Shown: in pieces, positions 18,390 to 29,392 of the stretch
How the letters are laid out: each line of letters opens with the position of its first letter
Numbering within the stretch: the stretch's first letter is position 1
Assembly: GCA_021813525.1 (NCBI GenBank)
Contig: JAKAKK010000074.1
Span: 59,547 to 123,546 of the forward strand
DNA: 64,000 nt
Direction: 5' to 3'
Origin: a bacterium
GTDB taxonomy: Bacteria > SZUA-79 > Acidulodesulfobacterales > Acidulodesulfobacteraceae
The notes under the pieces: generated by a model
Databases searched by the model: none
Told to the model about the DNA's origin: nothing
The model's input: only the letters and a program-made list of their open reading frames with translations
Translations under genes and position numbers: made by a program

Positions 18390-20129
18390 ATGACCAGAAA
18401 CCGGAATTTTTCCAATCCCCGCCTTAACGTTAATAATAAAAATAACCTGCAAAAACTGTACGACATCTATCTAAAATCCGAACGAAGCAATTTAATAAAA
18501 CGCTCCGGCGCATATTTAAAAGCCGTCATCGTATTTCCTAACTACTACGGGGTCGCAATGTCTAATCTCGGTTTTTTAAGGGCGTACGAATTGATAAATA
18601 AATCGGGCTTTATATCCTGCGACAGGGCTTTTTTACAGGACGATGCTTCTAAAGGGATTATATCCATCGAAACTAGGCAAAGGCTCGTAAATTATGATTT
18701 CATATTTTTTTCGTTAAGCTATGAAAACGATTTCTCTAATATCCTTTCGATTTTATCCGCAGAAAAAATTCCTTTCCTTTCGAAAGACAGGGACGAATCG
18801 TTTCCCCTTATTATGGCGGGGGGAGTGATAGCGTTCTTAAATCCGGAGCCGGTCGCCCCGATTTTCGACCTTATGTTTGTAGGCGAGGCAGAAGCAATTT
18901 TCCCCGATTTTTTTAAAATAGCCGAAAACGGAAATAAATACGAAATCCTTGAAAATGCGGCAAAAATAGACGGCATATACGTGCCGTCAGCCTATAATTT
19001 TATATTCGATAAAAAAAGGGCTAACGTCTTAAGCGAAATCAGGCATCTCCCCGGTTTTCCCGAAAAAATAAAAAGAAAATGGGCAGATAAGGATTCGGTA
19101 TTCTCTTCTTCTGTTATTACTACTAAATTTTCGGAATTAAGCAATATAAATATGATTGAAATAGAAAGGGGGTGCAAAAGAGGCTGCCGCTTCTGCAGCG
19201 CCGGATTTATATATCTGCCTCAGAGAGAATCGAAACCGGGCGCTGTTTTTAAAGCCATAGAATCCCTGAACGAAAGCGATAAAGCCGGATTCGTTGGATT
19301 AGGCACTATGGACAGCAAAAATATAAATAAAATTATGCGGTTTTCCTTAGATTCTAAAAAACATTTTTCGTTATCTTCGATAAGATTCGACTGCCTTGAC
19401 GAAAATAATCTGGATTTAATAAAAGAAACCGGCATTAAAACCGTAACGCTCGGCATAGAAACAGGCTCTTACCGTCTAAAGAGAATGATAAATAAAGATA
19501 TAAGCAACGATGAAATAACGGCTGCCCTTAAAAATATAATAAAAAAGGGCATAGTAAATATAAAATTATATTTTATGTTCGGACTTCCCTGCGAAGAAAA
19601 AAATGACCTTGACGAAACTATAAATCTTATTAAAATAATGCGGGAAGAGTTTATAGAAGCCTCTAAAATCAATAAAAGAATAGGCCTGCTTACGGCATCT
19701 TTCGGACCTTTCGTTCCGAAAGCATGGACGCCGCTTCAATGGGAAAATTTTGAAGATCCGAGCGTTCTTCGCAAAAAAGCCCGTTATATTACGGACGGAC
19801 TTAAGCGCCTGCCTAATCTCAATGTTAATATAAACTCTTTAAGCGCAGCTTTTACCGAAGCTTTTTTTGCAAGGGGTTCTAGAATTTCCAACGAAATTTT
19901 GATTTATTCTTTTATAAATAAAATCAGCCTCAAAAATGCGGCGGAGGCTAAAGGATACGGCATAAACGACTTTATAAGAAATTTCGGCAAAGACGAACTT
20001 TTACCATGGGAAATAATAGACCAGGGGGTCACAAAAAAATATCTTTTGGACGAGTGCTTTAGGGGCTCTAATTTTAAGACTACTCCTCAATGTTTCGAGG
20101 GGTGTAAAAGATGCGGGGTGTGCCTGTAA
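18390..20129 (+). CDS. B12-binding-like radical SAM protein
   Basis: Radical SAM CxxxCxxC in 'IERGCKRGCRFCSAGF'; 'SLSYENDFSNIL', 'LIMAGGVIAFLNPEPVAPIFD' N-terminal region; Cys-rich C-terminus. Confidence 0.85.
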   Translation: MTRNRNFSNPRLNVNNKNNLQKLYDIYLKSERSNLIKRSGAYLKAVIVFPNYYGVAMSNLGFLRAYELINKSGFISCDRAFLQDDASKGIISIETRQRLVNYDFIFFSLSYENDFSNILSILSAEKIPFLSKDRDESFPLIMAGGVIAFLNPEPVAPIFDLMFVGEAEAIFPDFFKIAENGNKYEILENAAKIDGIYVPSAYNFIFDKKRANVLSEIRHLPGFPEKIKRKWADKDSVFSSSVITTKFSELSNINMIEIERGCKRGCRFCSAGFIYLPQRESKPGAVFKAIESLNESDKAGFVGLGTMDSKNINKIMRFSLDSKKHFSLSSIRFDCLDENNLDLIKETGIKTVTLGIETGSYRLKRMINKDISNDEITAALKNIIKKGIVNIKLYFMFGLPCEEKNDLDETINLIKIMREEFIEASKINKRIGLLTASFGPFVPKAWTPLQWENFEDPSVLRKKARYITDGLKRLPNLNVNINSLSAAFTEAFFARGSRISNEILIYSFINKISLKNAAEAKGYGINDFIRNFGKDELLPWEIIDQGVTKKYLLDECFRGSNFKTTPQCFEGCKRCGVCL

Positions 20130-20464
20130 TAATCTTTTAAAAAAATTTTTTCTTTTTCCAGCAATTCTTCATACATATTCATTATATTTTTTGCTTTTTC
20201 GGTAAGAACGGAACCGCCTCCGTGCCTCCCCCCGATTTTTTTACTGACCAGTTCGAAACCGAATCTTTTTTCCATAAGATTTATAAAACTCCATGCTTTC
20301 TTATAAGAATAACCGAGTTCTTTTGCCGCAGAAGATATAGAACCGGAAGATTCTATTTTTTCAAGAAGAAGAAATCTGCCTAATCCGAAAACCGGTTCGC
20401 CGTCTTTTTCAAGCCATATCTTTGCCTTAATATCGAATTCTTTAAAATCTCCTCCGCCCCGCAT
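20087..20464 (-). CDS. ModE-like N-terminal HTH (molybdate-type) regulator
   Basis: 'GRFLLLEKIESSGSISSAAKELGYSYKKAWSFINLME...GRHGGGSVLTEKA' typical of ModE DNA-binding domains. Confidence 0.8.
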   Translation of the reverse strand: MRGGGDFKEFDIKAKIWLEKDGEPVFGLGRFLLLEKIESSGSISSAAKELGYSYKKAWSFINLMEKRFGFELVSKKIGGRHGGGSVLTEKAKNIMNMYEELLEKEKIFLKDYYRHTPHLLHPSKH

Positions 20465-20469
20465 AATGA

Positions 20470-21654
20470 TTAATCAGCCTGTTTTCTCATAAACGTCGGG
20501 ATATCGTATCTTTCGCTTTCGTAATCATCCTCTTCTTCTTTGTCGGAAAATCTGTCTATATATATAGTTTTGGATTCGGTTTTGTTGCTTATATCCGCGG
20601 CTTCGGGAAACTGTTGATTTTCAGGATTGGCGGCATTAATCTGGACAGGCGATGCGCCGGAGCCGTTAACGGAAACCAAGGAAATCGGACGCGTTTCGGA
20701 ACCCAATCCCGTGGCTATGACCGTTACCATCATTTTGTCTTCGAGAGTATCGTCTATCACTGCGCCGAATATTATATTGGCATCCGGGTGGGCTTCGGAT
20801 TTAATCTTTTCGGCCGCCTCGTTTACCTCAAAGATGCTCATATCCTTTCCGCCTGCGACATTTATAAGAAGGCCCCTTGCGCCTTCTATCTTTATGTCTT
20901 CTAATAACGGGCTTGAAATGGCCTTCTGCGCCGCCTCCAGCGCCTTATTCTCCCCTTCCGCAATACCCGTCCCCATAAGCGCCATACCCATTTCGGACAT
21001 TATAGTCTTGACGTCGGCGAAATCGACGTTAATAAGGCCGTGCACATTTATTAAATCGGATATGCCTTTAACGGCTTGAAGAAGAACCTCGTCAACCTTT
21101 TTAAAAGCATCGAGCATAGAAGTAGATTTGCCCGCAACGGCTAAAAGCCTCTGATTTGGAATGGTAATGACCGTATCGACGACAGCCTTGAGTTCCCTTA
21201 AACCTTCGTCCGCCTGTTTCATCCTTCTGTTGCCTTCAAAAATAAAAGGCTTAGTGACTACGGCTACGGTTAAAGCTCCTACTTCTTTGGCTATCTGCGC
21301 AATTACGGGAGCAGCTCCGGTTCCGGTGCCTCCGCCGAGTCCGGCGGTAATAAACACCATATCCGAACCTTCTAAAATCTCCCTGATTTTTTCTCTATCC
21401 TCTAACGCCGATTTTTTTCCTACTTCAGGATTGGCTCCGGCTCCCAGCCCCCTTGTAATCTGTTCTCCGAGCTGGATTTTTATACTCGACGCGTTTGCTT
21501 TTAATGCCTGGGCATCGGTATTTGCCGCTATGAAATCGGCTCCGGAAAGTCCCGCCGCTATCATGGTATTAACCGCATTGCCGCCTCCGCCGCCGATGCC
21601 TACAACTTTTATTTTTGCCGTTAATTCATTATTTTCTACAAATTCTAACATCAT
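20470..21654 (-). CDS. ftsZ: Cell division protein FtsZ
   Basis: [27 protein letters not shown]-terminal [11 protein letters not shown]. Confidence 0.98.
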   Translation of the reverse strand: MMLEFVENNELTAKIKVVGIGGGGGNAVNTMIAAGLSGADFIAANTDAQALKANASSIKIQLGEQITRGLGAGANPEVGKKSALEDREKIREILEGSDMVFITAGLGGGTGTGAAPVIAQIAKEVGALTVAVVTKPFIFEGNRRMKQADEGLRELKAVVDTVITIPNQRLLAVAGKSTSMLDAFKKVDEVLLQAVKGISDLINVHGLINVDFADVKTIMSEMGMALMGTGIAEGENKALEAAQKAISSPLLEDIKIEGARGLLINVAGGKDMSIFEVNEAAEKIKSEAHPDANIIFGAVIDDTLEDKMMVTVIATGLGSETRPISLVSVNGSGASPVQINAANPENQQFPEAADISNKTESKTIYIDRFSDKEEEDDYESERYDIPTFMRKQAD

Positions 21655-21723
21655 TCCCTCCTTTTATCTGCCTTATTATATATCGTAAAAAATATCGATT
21701 AAATTAAGCGTTTTTATTAATTA

Positions 21724-22962
21724 TCAGAAAAAATATTCTATTAAATCGGAAAACCAATTTTTTATAATAACAAACGGATTGTCCCCGTTTTTAGAAGAAA
21801 AAGATTTCTTACTCAGTCCGTTTCTATTTTTATACGCATATTTAACGAGTCCGACTCCCGTAGAATATATCGGAGAACTTATAACGTCGGTTAAACCCCC
21901 CATATCCAAAGGATAGCCGATTCTTACCGGAGCGTTAAAAATTTCGACGGCGAGTTCCGCCGAACCGTCTATGAGAGCCGCCCCTCCCGTAATTACGTAT
22001 CCGGAAAGAATTTTGCTCTCCAGACCGTTTTTTTCGATATTTTTCCTAATCCACGTGAATATTTCGGCCATTCTCTGTTCTATAATATTGCCGAGCAGCT
22101 GCCGGGATATGGGCCGCGGCGGCCTGCCCCCGAATCCGGGAATTTCTATTATCTCGTCCTTTCCGGCAAGCGATTCCTTTGCTATGCCGAATTTTATCTT
22201 AATTTTTTCGGCTTCCTGAGGAATAGTCGTAGTCCCTTTAGACACGTCGCTCGTAACGCTCTGTCCCCCTTTCGGTATTACAAAGGTATGCACTATATTT
22301 CCCCTGTGAAATATAGCTACGTCGGTAGTTCCGCCGCCGATGTCTATAAGGGCTACTCCCAGCTCTTTTTCGTCTTCGGTTAAAACAGCCTCGCTGGACG
22401 CAATTTGTTCCAAAACGATTTCGGAAACGTCTATCCCTGCCTTGTTGGCGCATTTTACGATATTCTGCGCCGCTATGCTTGAAGCCGTGACTATATGGAC
22501 GCTCGCTTCCAGCCTTAAACCGCTCATGCCTATAGGATTTTTAATATCATCCTGGTCGTCCACGGTAAAGCCCTGCGGAATTACATGTATGACCTCATGG
22601 TCCATAGGTATGGACATAGTTTTAGCCGCGGATATTACCCTGTCGATATCCTGCTGGGTCACCTCTCTGCTTTTAACGGCTACTATTCCGCGGGAACTGA
22701 AGCCGCGGATATGCGAACCGGCAATCCCGACTACTGCTTCCTGAATTTGATAACCCGCCATAAGTTCGGCGTCTTCTACGGCTTTGGTAATAGATTCCAC
22801 CGTATTTTCAATATTGACTACGACGCCGTTTTTAAGTCCGGCGGAGCCGCTTGTACCTACGCCTATTATTTCTAAAGAATCGTTTTTGGCCTCGGCGACT
22901 ATTGCGCAGACTTTGGTCGTTCCTATGTCTAATCCGACAAAAATGTTATTGTTCTTTTCCAA
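21724..22962 (-). CDS. ftsA: Cell division protein FtsA
   Basis: 'VGLDIGTTKVCAIVAE', 'GVALIDIGGGTTDVAIF'. Confidence 0.97.
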   Translation of the reverse strand: MEKNNNIFVGLDIGTTKVCAIVAEAKNDSLEIIGVGTSGSAGLKNGVVVNIENTVESITKAVEDAELMAGYQIQEAVVGIAGSHIRGFSSRGIVAVKSREVTQQDIDRVISAAKTMSIPMDHEVIHVIPQGFTVDDQDDIKNPIGMSGLRLEASVHIVTASSIAAQNIVKCANKAGIDVSEIVLEQIASSEAVLTEDEKELGVALIDIGGGTTDVAIFHRGNIVHTFVIPKGGQSVTSDVSKGTTTIPQEAEKIKIKFGIAKESLAGKDEIIEIPGFGGRPPRPISRQLLGNIIEQRMAEIFTWIRKNIEKNGLESKILSGYVITGGAALIDGSAELAVEIFNAPVRIGYPLDMGGLTDVISSPIYSTGVGLVKYAYKNRNGLSKKSFSSKNGDNPFVIIKNWFSDLIEYFF

Positions 22963-22997
22963 TTCGTCCTCTATTTTTGAACCGATATATATTTATT

Positions 22998-23870
22998 TTA
23001 TTTAAAGGCGTCGGGCGACACCGCGTTATTTTTATAATTTGCCGGCAATACCCTGGAGCCCCTGTTCACTTTTATAACCGCTTCATCTTTATATTCTAAG
23101 TTTATATAAGGCTTATACTTAATATTAAGCCTGTTGATTTCGTAAAACAGCTTCTTAAGCGTTTTAAGCTTGTTTTTATACATGCCTATGCCGAATTTTA
23201 TATATAATCCGCTGCCTGTATAAACCGCTATTCCGTTATCTTTTTCTATATGCACCTCGCCGATAAGGCCGGAAAGAATAGAAGCTCTTGCAATTTTTAA
23301 AAAATACAACGCCTTCCTGAGCTTCCTAAAATAACCGCCGGCATTATCGCTGTCTATATTTAAACCTGTAATAACCGGATATTTATAGCCTCCGCCGTAA
23401 TCGGCCCTGCCTATTATATATCCGTTCGGACTTATGTAATAAAGATTATTTTCATAAGATATCATTGCAAACGTTTTCCTTTTTTTTAAAACTATCACTA
23501 TCTTATCCGGATACTTCTTGTAAACCGTAACGTCCTTAACCCATCTGTCCGATGCGATTAATCTTGAAACCCTTTTTAAATTGACTCCGAACAGGTTTTC
23601 ATTTTTACTTAGCTTCGACTGTTTTATAATTTTAATTTTTTCCCCGTAGGTTACGCCCTTACCGCTTACGCTTATTTTTTTAAGAATAAATACCTTCTTT
23701 TTAAAAAATAAATAGTTATAAGCTTTATATCCGAAATAACCTCCGGCGGAAATTAAAATAACCGCCGCAGACGCATAAACAGAATTTAAAAAATACTTTT
23801 TAAAATTACCTCTATTTGTCCCATTTATTTTCTTGATTTTCTTATTGTTTTTCTTTTTTAATAACGGCAT
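22998..23870 (-). CDS. ftsQ: Cell division protein FtsQ (POTRA)
   Basis: N-terminal TM, POTRA-like 'VFILKKISVSGKGVTYGEKIKII', between ddl and ftsA. Confidence 0.85.
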   Translation of the reverse strand: MPLLKKKNNKKIKKINGTNRGNFKKYFLNSVYASAAVILISAGGYFGYKAYNYLFFKKKVFILKKISVSGKGVTYGEKIKIIKQSKLSKNENLFGVNLKRVSRLIASDRWVKDVTVYKKYPDKIVIVLKKRKTFAMISYENNLYYISPNGYIIGRADYGGGYKYPVITGLNIDSDNAGGYFRKLRKALYFLKIARASILSGLIGEVHIEKDNGIAVYTGSGLYIKFGIGMYKNKLKTLKKLFYEINRLNIKYKPYINLEYKDEAVIKVNRGSRVLPANYKNNAVSPDAFK

Positions 23871-24777
23871 CTTCTATTATATCTTCTACCAACCGGTTAA
23901 AACTTATCCCTTTATTTCCGGCAATCATAGGAACTAAACTCAGCTCCGTCAAACCCGGGAGCGTATTAAGTTCGAGAATATAAGCAGCGCCCTCGCCGGA
24001 AAGTATAATGTCGGTTCTCGAAACCCCCCTGCATCCTATAATTTCATTTGCTTTCACTGCGGCAGCCTCACATTCGTCGTATTCTTCTTTCGTCAGTTCG
24101 GGATTAATTAAATATTCGGTCCTGCCTTTAGTGTATTTTGCATCGTAAGAATAAAAAATATCTTTGGGTTTAACCTCGACACAGCCGAGCGGTTTTCCGA
24201 AAGCCGCCGCAAATTGTATCTCCCTTCCTTTTATATATTTTTCTATCAATACTTCATCGTCATATTTAAAAGCATTGTTTAATGCTTCCTCAAGTTCTTC
24301 CTCCCTATTTACTATACCGCATCCTATGCTGGAACCGGAAGCGTTAGGCTTAATAAAATAGGGCGGCTCTATATGCTTAAGTTTTTTTCTCAGGAATTCT
24401 CCCTTTTCCCCTATTTTAACGGCGATTCCCGGAGGAGTTTTTAATCCGTAGAAATTAAACAACGCTTTCGATTTTATTTTATCCATAGCAAGCGCGCTTG
24501 CCAAGACTCCGGAACCCGTGTACGGAATGCCGAATATATCGAGCGCGCCCTGCACCCTTCCGTCTTCTCCGTAAGTTCCGTGAAGAGCTATGAAACAGAC
24601 GTCTATATTTTTTAAATTTTCGGCAAAATTTTCGTCTAAGTCGAAAGTTACGACGTTATAGCCGCTTTCTTTGAGCGAACCTGCAACGGCATTTCCGGTT
24701 TTAATGGAAATTTCCCTCTCTGCAGACCTGCCCCCCGCCAAAACGCCGATTCTCAAATTTTTGATACTTTCCCGCAT
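23842..24777 (-). CDS. ddl: D-alanine--D-alanine ligase
   Basis: 'LAGGRSAEREISIKTG', 'HGTYGEDGRVQGALDIFGIPYTGSGVLASALAMDK', 'LELNTLPGLTELSLVP'. Confidence 0.96.
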   Translation of the reverse strand: MRESIKNLRIGVLAGGRSAEREISIKTGNAVAGSLKESGYNVVTFDLDENFAENLKNIDVCFIALHGTYGEDGRVQGALDIFGIPYTGSGVLASALAMDKIKSKALFNFYGLKTPPGIAVKIGEKGEFLRKKLKHIEPPYFIKPNASGSSIGCGIVNREEELEEALNNAFKYDDEVLIEKYIKGREIQFAAAFGKPLGCVEVKPKDIFYSYDAKYTKGRTEYLINPELTKEEYDECEAAAVKANEIIGCRGVSRTDIILSGEGAAYILELNTLPGLTELSLVPMIAGNKGISFNRLVEDIIEDAVIKKEKQ

Positions 24778-24797
24778 ATAAATTAGTAATTAATTGT

Positions 24798-25724
24798 TTA
24801 AATTATCTTTATTTCCGTATTTAGTTTAATGCCCCTATGCGATAACGCCTTTTCCTGAATATTTTTTATTAAAGACACGATATCGTCCGGCTTTGCGCCG
24901 CCTTTATTAATTATAAAATTAGCGTGTTTTTCGGAAACGGAAACGCCGCCCATGGAAAAACCTTTAAATCCTATTTCTTCTATGACTTTTCCGGCAGAAA
25001 CGCCTGACGGATTTCTGAAGATACATCCTAAAGAAAATTCGCCGAGCGGCTGCGACGATTTTCTTTTTTTGAAAACCTCGATATTCTCCTTTATTTTTAG
25101 CGCGGACGACCTATAAAACTTCAGATATGCCTTGGTAATGAAGTAGCCACCTTTAATGCCTCCTATTTCTAAATTGCGGTATGAAAATTTCAAATCGTCT
25201 TTCCCGATAATATATTTTGCCCCTTTATCCGTGATAATTTCCACGGCATCGATAATATTTCCTATTACGCTTTCTTTCGAACCGGCGTTCATTCTTACCG
25301 CCCCGCCGGCAGTGCCAGGTATCCCATAAAAAAATTCGCATCCGCCCATATTGTTTTTTATTGCATAGTTTAAAATCTTCGACAGGGGCATTCCCGCGCC
25401 GGCCTCCAAAACGATTTCCGACCCGTTTTTTTTGTTTTCCGACAGATTAGAGTCGAATTTTTTAAACGAAATAACGGGGAGGCATATTCTTTCGTCTTTA
25501 AAAAGGATATTGGTTCCTCTGCCGATAATATAATAGCCGCATAAATCGGATTTAAGCAGATTTATAACGGAAACCAACTCCGTTTCGTTTTTCGGAAATA
25601 TAATTAAATCGGTCAAGCCTCCTATTTTGATAGAAGAGTATGCCGACATTTCTTCATTTTCCAGAAATTCTATCCCGAATTCTTTTAATCCGCTTAATAA
25701 ATTTATGCGCTTTTTTTTATTCAT
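24798..25724 (-). CDS. murB: UDP-N-acetylenolpyruvoylglucosamine reductase MurB
   Basis: 'IIGRGTNILF', 'FFYGIPGTAGGAVRMNAG', 'SLGCIFRNPSG'. Start trimmed to MNKKKRINLL; the ORF track extends into murC. Confidence 0.93.
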   Translation of the reverse strand: MNKKKRINLLSGLKEFGIEFLENEEMSAYSSIKIGGLTDLIIFPKNETELVSVINLLKSDLCGYYIIGRGTNILFKDERICLPVISFKKFDSNLSENKKNGSEIVLEAGAGMPLSKILNYAIKNNMGGCEFFYGIPGTAGGAVRMNAGSKESVIGNIIDAVEIITDKGAKYIIGKDDLKFSYRNLEIGGIKGGYFITKAYLKFYRSSALKIKENIEVFKKRKSSQPLGEFSLGCIFRNPSGVSAGKVIEEIGFKGFSMGGVSVSEKHANFIINKGGAKPDDIVSLIKNIQEKALSHRGIKLNTEIKII

Positions 25725-25728
25725 AGTT

Positions 25729-27159
25729 TTAAGAATTAATTTGAGCGGCCAATAATGCCTTGCCGTATGCTTCAGATGTTTTTCTGCCGCCTGTTCTGGT
25801 TCTGCTGTGGACAAAATCGTCGCAACTCTTTGTTATATCGCCTGCCCCAAGAAATATTACCATTTCCCCGCCCCTCAGCATATTTTTTAAATTAGATTTT
25901 ATATCCTTCCTGTTAGGAACGTAAAAAACATTCTTATAGCCTTCGCGCCTCATCTTTTCCGATAATGCCATAGACGACACGCCTTCTATTTCGATTTCTC
26001 CCGCGGAATAGACATCCGTTATTATAACGAAATCCGCAAGTTTAAGAGAACTTACGAAATCGTCCATTAAATCTTTCATTCTTGAATATCTGTGGGGCTG
26101 GAAAACGGCGACTATCTGCCTGTTCCAATTTTTAGCGGCCTTAAGAGTAGCCGCTATTTCTACCGGATGATGCGCGTAATCGTCAACTACTATCAGCCTG
26201 TCGTTAGATTTTTTAATCTGGAATCTTCTTTCCACGCCGTGAAAATCCTTAAGCGCCTTTTGGATAAATTCCGTTTTAATACCTAATTCTTTTGCGGTAA
26301 CGATAGCGGAAAGAGCATTTAGAACATTGTGCATCCCAGGAACCGATAAATTGAATTTTCCTATTAATTTTTCGCCCGAATATGCATCGAATGAAGACGA
26401 ATTTTTTTCCAGCGATATATTTAAAGCATAATAATCCGCTTTTTGTTCTATGCCGTAGGTAAAATATTTTTTGTTTATTTCCGGAAAAAGAGAGCTTAAT
26501 ATAGGATTATCGGCGCATAAAACCGCAAAACCTAGAAATGATATGTTATTTATGAAATCTATAAACGATTTCTTTAAATTTTCTATGTTTCCGTAATAGC
26601 ACATGTGCTCATAATCGATATTCGTAACTATGCAATAATCGGGTTTAAGCTTCAAAAAAGAGCCGTCGCTTTCATCGGCCTCTACGACCATATAATCGCC
26701 TTTGCCGACTTTTGAATGCATGCCTAAACCGAAAACTTTTCCGCCCACGACAAAGGTAGGATCGACTCCGGCTTCCCCAAGTATAGACGATATCATGGAA
26801 GTAGTGGTCGTTTTGCCGTGAGAACCGGCGATAGCAATGCCCTTTTTTAAGGAAAGCAATTCCGATAGCATTTCGGCGCGCCTGAGGACCGTCAGTTTTT
26901 TGCTTCGAGCTTCCGTTAACTCCGGATTATTTTCCTGAATTGCCGTAGAATAGACTACTACCTCGGATTCATTAATATTTTCGGAACTGTGTCCGATGAA
27001 AACCCTGCCGCCGATAGATTCAATTTTTTCTATTGTCTGGCTGTATTCTATATCGGAACCCGTAACTGAATAACCCAAATTGATGAGAACTTCGGCTATG
27101 CCGCTCATGCCGGAGCCCCCGATGCCGATAAGATGAATCTTTTTGACGCCGTTTTTCAT
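25729..27159 (-). CDS. murC: UDP-N-acetylmuramate--L-alanine ligase MurC
   Basis: 'HLIGIGGSGMSGIAEVL', 'GIAGSHGKTTTTSMI'-type motif, 'DDYAHHPVEIAATL'. Confidence 0.97.
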   Translation of the reverse strand: MKNGVKKIHLIGIGGSGMSGIAEVLINLGYSVTGSDIEYSQTIEKIESIGGRVFIGHSSENINESEVVVYSTAIQENNPELTEARSKKLTVLRRAEMLSELLSLKKGIAIAGSHGKTTTTSMISSILGEAGVDPTFVVGGKVFGLGMHSKVGKGDYMVVEADESDGSFLKLKPDYCIVTNIDYEHMCYYGNIENLKKSFIDFINNISFLGFAVLCADNPILSSLFPEINKKYFTYGIEQKADYYALNISLEKNSSSFDAYSGEKLIGKFNLSVPGMHNVLNALSAIVTAKELGIKTEFIQKALKDFHGVERRFQIKKSNDRLIVVDDYAHHPVEIAATLKAAKNWNRQIVAVFQPHRYSRMKDLMDDFVSSLKLADFVIITDVYSAGEIEIEGVSSMALSEKMRREGYKNVFYVPNRKDIKSNLKNMLRGGEMVIFLGAGDITKSCDDFVHSRTRTGGRKTSEAYGKALLAAQINS

Positions 27160-28262
27160 TATTTCTCTCCTTTATTTAATATTATGCCTGCTATTTCCGA
27201 AGCAGAGTCTTTAACAGGAAATATTTTTAAATTTTCATACATATCTTTTAACAAATCTCTATTATAAAATATTTTGCGGATTGTTTGTAATAAATCTTTA
27301 GAAAGTTCTTCATCGTCTTTGAGCACATAAAAACACCCTTTGTCCGAAAACGCCTCGGCGTTTTTTTCCTGATGATTTTTGGCCGCAAAAGGATACGGCA
27401 CCAAAATAGCCGGTTTTCTCAATAAAACAAGTTCGGACAGCGTGCCCGCCCCCGCCCTGCATATAACAATATCGCTTGCCAAATAATAATTTTCTATAGC
27501 GTCGGTAAACGGAAAAACTTCGTATCCGCTTATTTTTGCGCTCTTATAAAAATTTTCGGCCTTTTCTATATCCCGTTCGCCCGTTTGATGATACACGGTT
27601 ATGCTGCCGGATATTTCTTCGTCGAGCATAGACAGCATATCCATAAACGCTTTATTAACGGAAGATGCCCCCTGGGAACCCCCGAAAACAAATATACTTA
27701 ATTTTTTTTTATTTGTAAATTCATTTTTTTTGGCCGCTCCGGATACGGCCAATTTATAAATTTTTTCTCTTACGGGATTTCCCGTTGCTATAACGCGGGA
27801 AAAACGTAGATATTTTTTTGTTGCTTCAAAAGAAGCAAAAACGGTTATTCCTAAAAAAGCCAGTATTTTATTAGAAAGCCCGGGCTCCGCATTCTGCTCC
27901 ATAACGCCGCACTTTATATTTTTTAATCTTGCCGCGATAAGCGGAACAAAAGAAATATATCCTCCCAGACCTAAAACATAATCAGGTTTTATATTGCGGT
28001 AAATAGAATTTACCCTTTTTGCCGCGCCGAATAGTCCTACTAAAGAATTTAGCTTATCCATAAAACTTTTTCCGGAAAATCCCTTTACGTTTATTATAAA
28101 TAATTCAAAACCCCAGTCATCTTTAATCCTGTTTTCTATGCCCCTTTCCGTCCCTATAAAATAAACCTTTGCTCCGCCGTCTAAACTTTTTAGTTTTTCA
28201 TAAACCGCAATGCCCGGAAATAAATGCCCTCCTGTTCCTCCGCCCGCAATTATAATATTCAT
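27159..28262 (-). CDS. murG: MurG glycosyltransferase
   Basis: 'IAGGGTGGHLFPGIAV', 'GGSQGASSVN', 'CRAGAGTLSEL'. Confidence 0.96.
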   Translation of the reverse strand: MNIIIAGGGTGGHLFPGIAVYEKLKSLDGGAKVYFIGTERGIENRIKDDWGFELFIINVKGFSGKSFMDKLNSLVGLFGAAKRVNSIYRNIKPDYVLGLGGYISFVPLIAARLKNIKCGVMEQNAEPGLSNKILAFLGITVFASFEATKKYLRFSRVIATGNPVREKIYKLAVSGAAKKNEFTNKKKLSIFVFGGSQGASSVNKAFMDMLSMLDEEISGSITVYHQTGERDIEKAENFYKSAKISGYEVFPFTDAIENYYLASDIVICRAGAGTLSELVLLRKPAILVPYPFAAKNHQEKNAEAFSDKGCFYVLKDDEELSKDLLQTIRKIFYNRDLLKDMYENLKIFPVKDSASEIAGIILNKGEK

Positions 28263-29392
28263 TAAATATTTTTCCCCTTAAGGCTTTGAGAAGATATATT
28301 AAGCAAAATGCCTATGCCGATACACGAAGCAAGCAAAGAACTGCCCCCGTAGCTTATGAAGGGCAGGGCAAGCCCCTTTGTAGGCAGTAGATCCAGAACC
28401 ACTCCGATATTTATAAAAGCGCTTAACGCGATAAGACAAGTGATTCCGTATGCAAGATAAGTTCCGAAAAGATCCGGCGCATGTATAGCAATTTTTAATC
28501 CCCTATATGCCATAAGCAGATAAAGAATTATAAATATAAGCACTCCTATAAATCCAAGCTCTTCTCCTACGGTAGAAAATATAAAATCTGAATAAGGGGT
28601 CGGCAGGAAAAACAATTTTTCCTTTCCGTTGCCCAAACCCATCCCGAAAAAACCGCCTCTTGCGAATGCATATAAAGACTGTATTATTTGAAAACCTATG
28701 CCCGACTTATCGTGAAACGGGTGAAGGAAGGCGAGTATCCTATCTCTTCTGTACGCCACGGTAAAAATCAGAAAATATGCCGCAACGCTCCCTAAAGCGG
28801 CGGTGATAATAAGATAAATAAGGGTTACTCCTCCTGCAAACAACATTATGAACGTTATAACGAATAGAATGAAGCTTGTCCCGAAATCAGGCTCTTTTAA
28901 AAGTAAAATATCTAAAAATCCCATAAATATAAAAGGGCTTATGAACATAAGCGAATAAGGGTTATTATCCAGTATATCCTTTCTTTTTTCTAAAAAATTA
29001 GCCAGATACACTATAAAAAAAATCTTCAAAAATTCGGAGGGCTGTATGCTGAAGAACTTGAAATTGACCCACCTTCTGGAGCCTCCCGCGTCTATGCCTA
29101 TGTGCGGGATAAATACCAGAAACATTAGAACTATTATTCCCAATAAAATAATCTTATAAAACGATTTTAAAATATGGTAATCGTTATGCATTAAATACCA
29201 TATAAAAAATCCGGACACGGCAACGTATATACCCTGCCTTATAATAAAATGATAGCTGTCGCCGTATTGGACTATGGAAATCATCGCGCTTGTCGAATAG
29301 ACCATAACGAGTCCGGCCGCTATAAGAAGTATAGCCGTTAAAAATAATGTTATATCGTATTTTCTTATAAAAATCTTTCCGTAGTTAATCAT
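28262..29392 (-). CDS. ftsW: FtsW/SEDS lipid II polymerase
   Basis: Polytopic; 'FSIQPSEFLKIFFIVYLA', 'PLPFISYGGSSLLA'-type motif (LALPFISYGGSSLLASC). Confidence 0.95.
   Translation of the reverse strand: MINYGKIFIRKYDITLFLTAILLIAAGLVMVYSTSAMISIVQYGDSYHFIIRQGIYVAVSGFFIWYLMHNDYHILKSFYKIILLGIIVLMFLVFIPHIGIDAGGSRRWVNFKFFSIQPSEFLKIFFIVYLANFLEKRKDILDNNPYSLMFISPFIFMGFLDILLLKEPDFGTSFILFVITFIMLFAGGVTLIYLIITAALGSVAAYFLIFTVAYRRDRILAFLHPFHDKSGIGFQIIQSLYAFARGGFFGMGLGNGKEKLFFLPTPYSDFIFSTVGEELGFIGVLIFIILYLLMAYRGLKIAIHAPDLFGTYLAYGITCLIALSAFINIGVVLDLLPTKGLALPFISYGGSSLLASCIGIGILLNISSQSLKGKNI

Noticed and set aside
21161-21688. 175-aa ORF antisense to ftsZ, and many similar antisense ORFs across the dcw and metabolic genes
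   Set aside because: Low-complexity translations opposite strongly conserved genes; expected by-products of codon usage.
25725-25814. N-terminal extension of MurB overlapping murC
   Set aside because: Internal ATG at 25724 gives a typical MurB start; the extension is not MurB-like.
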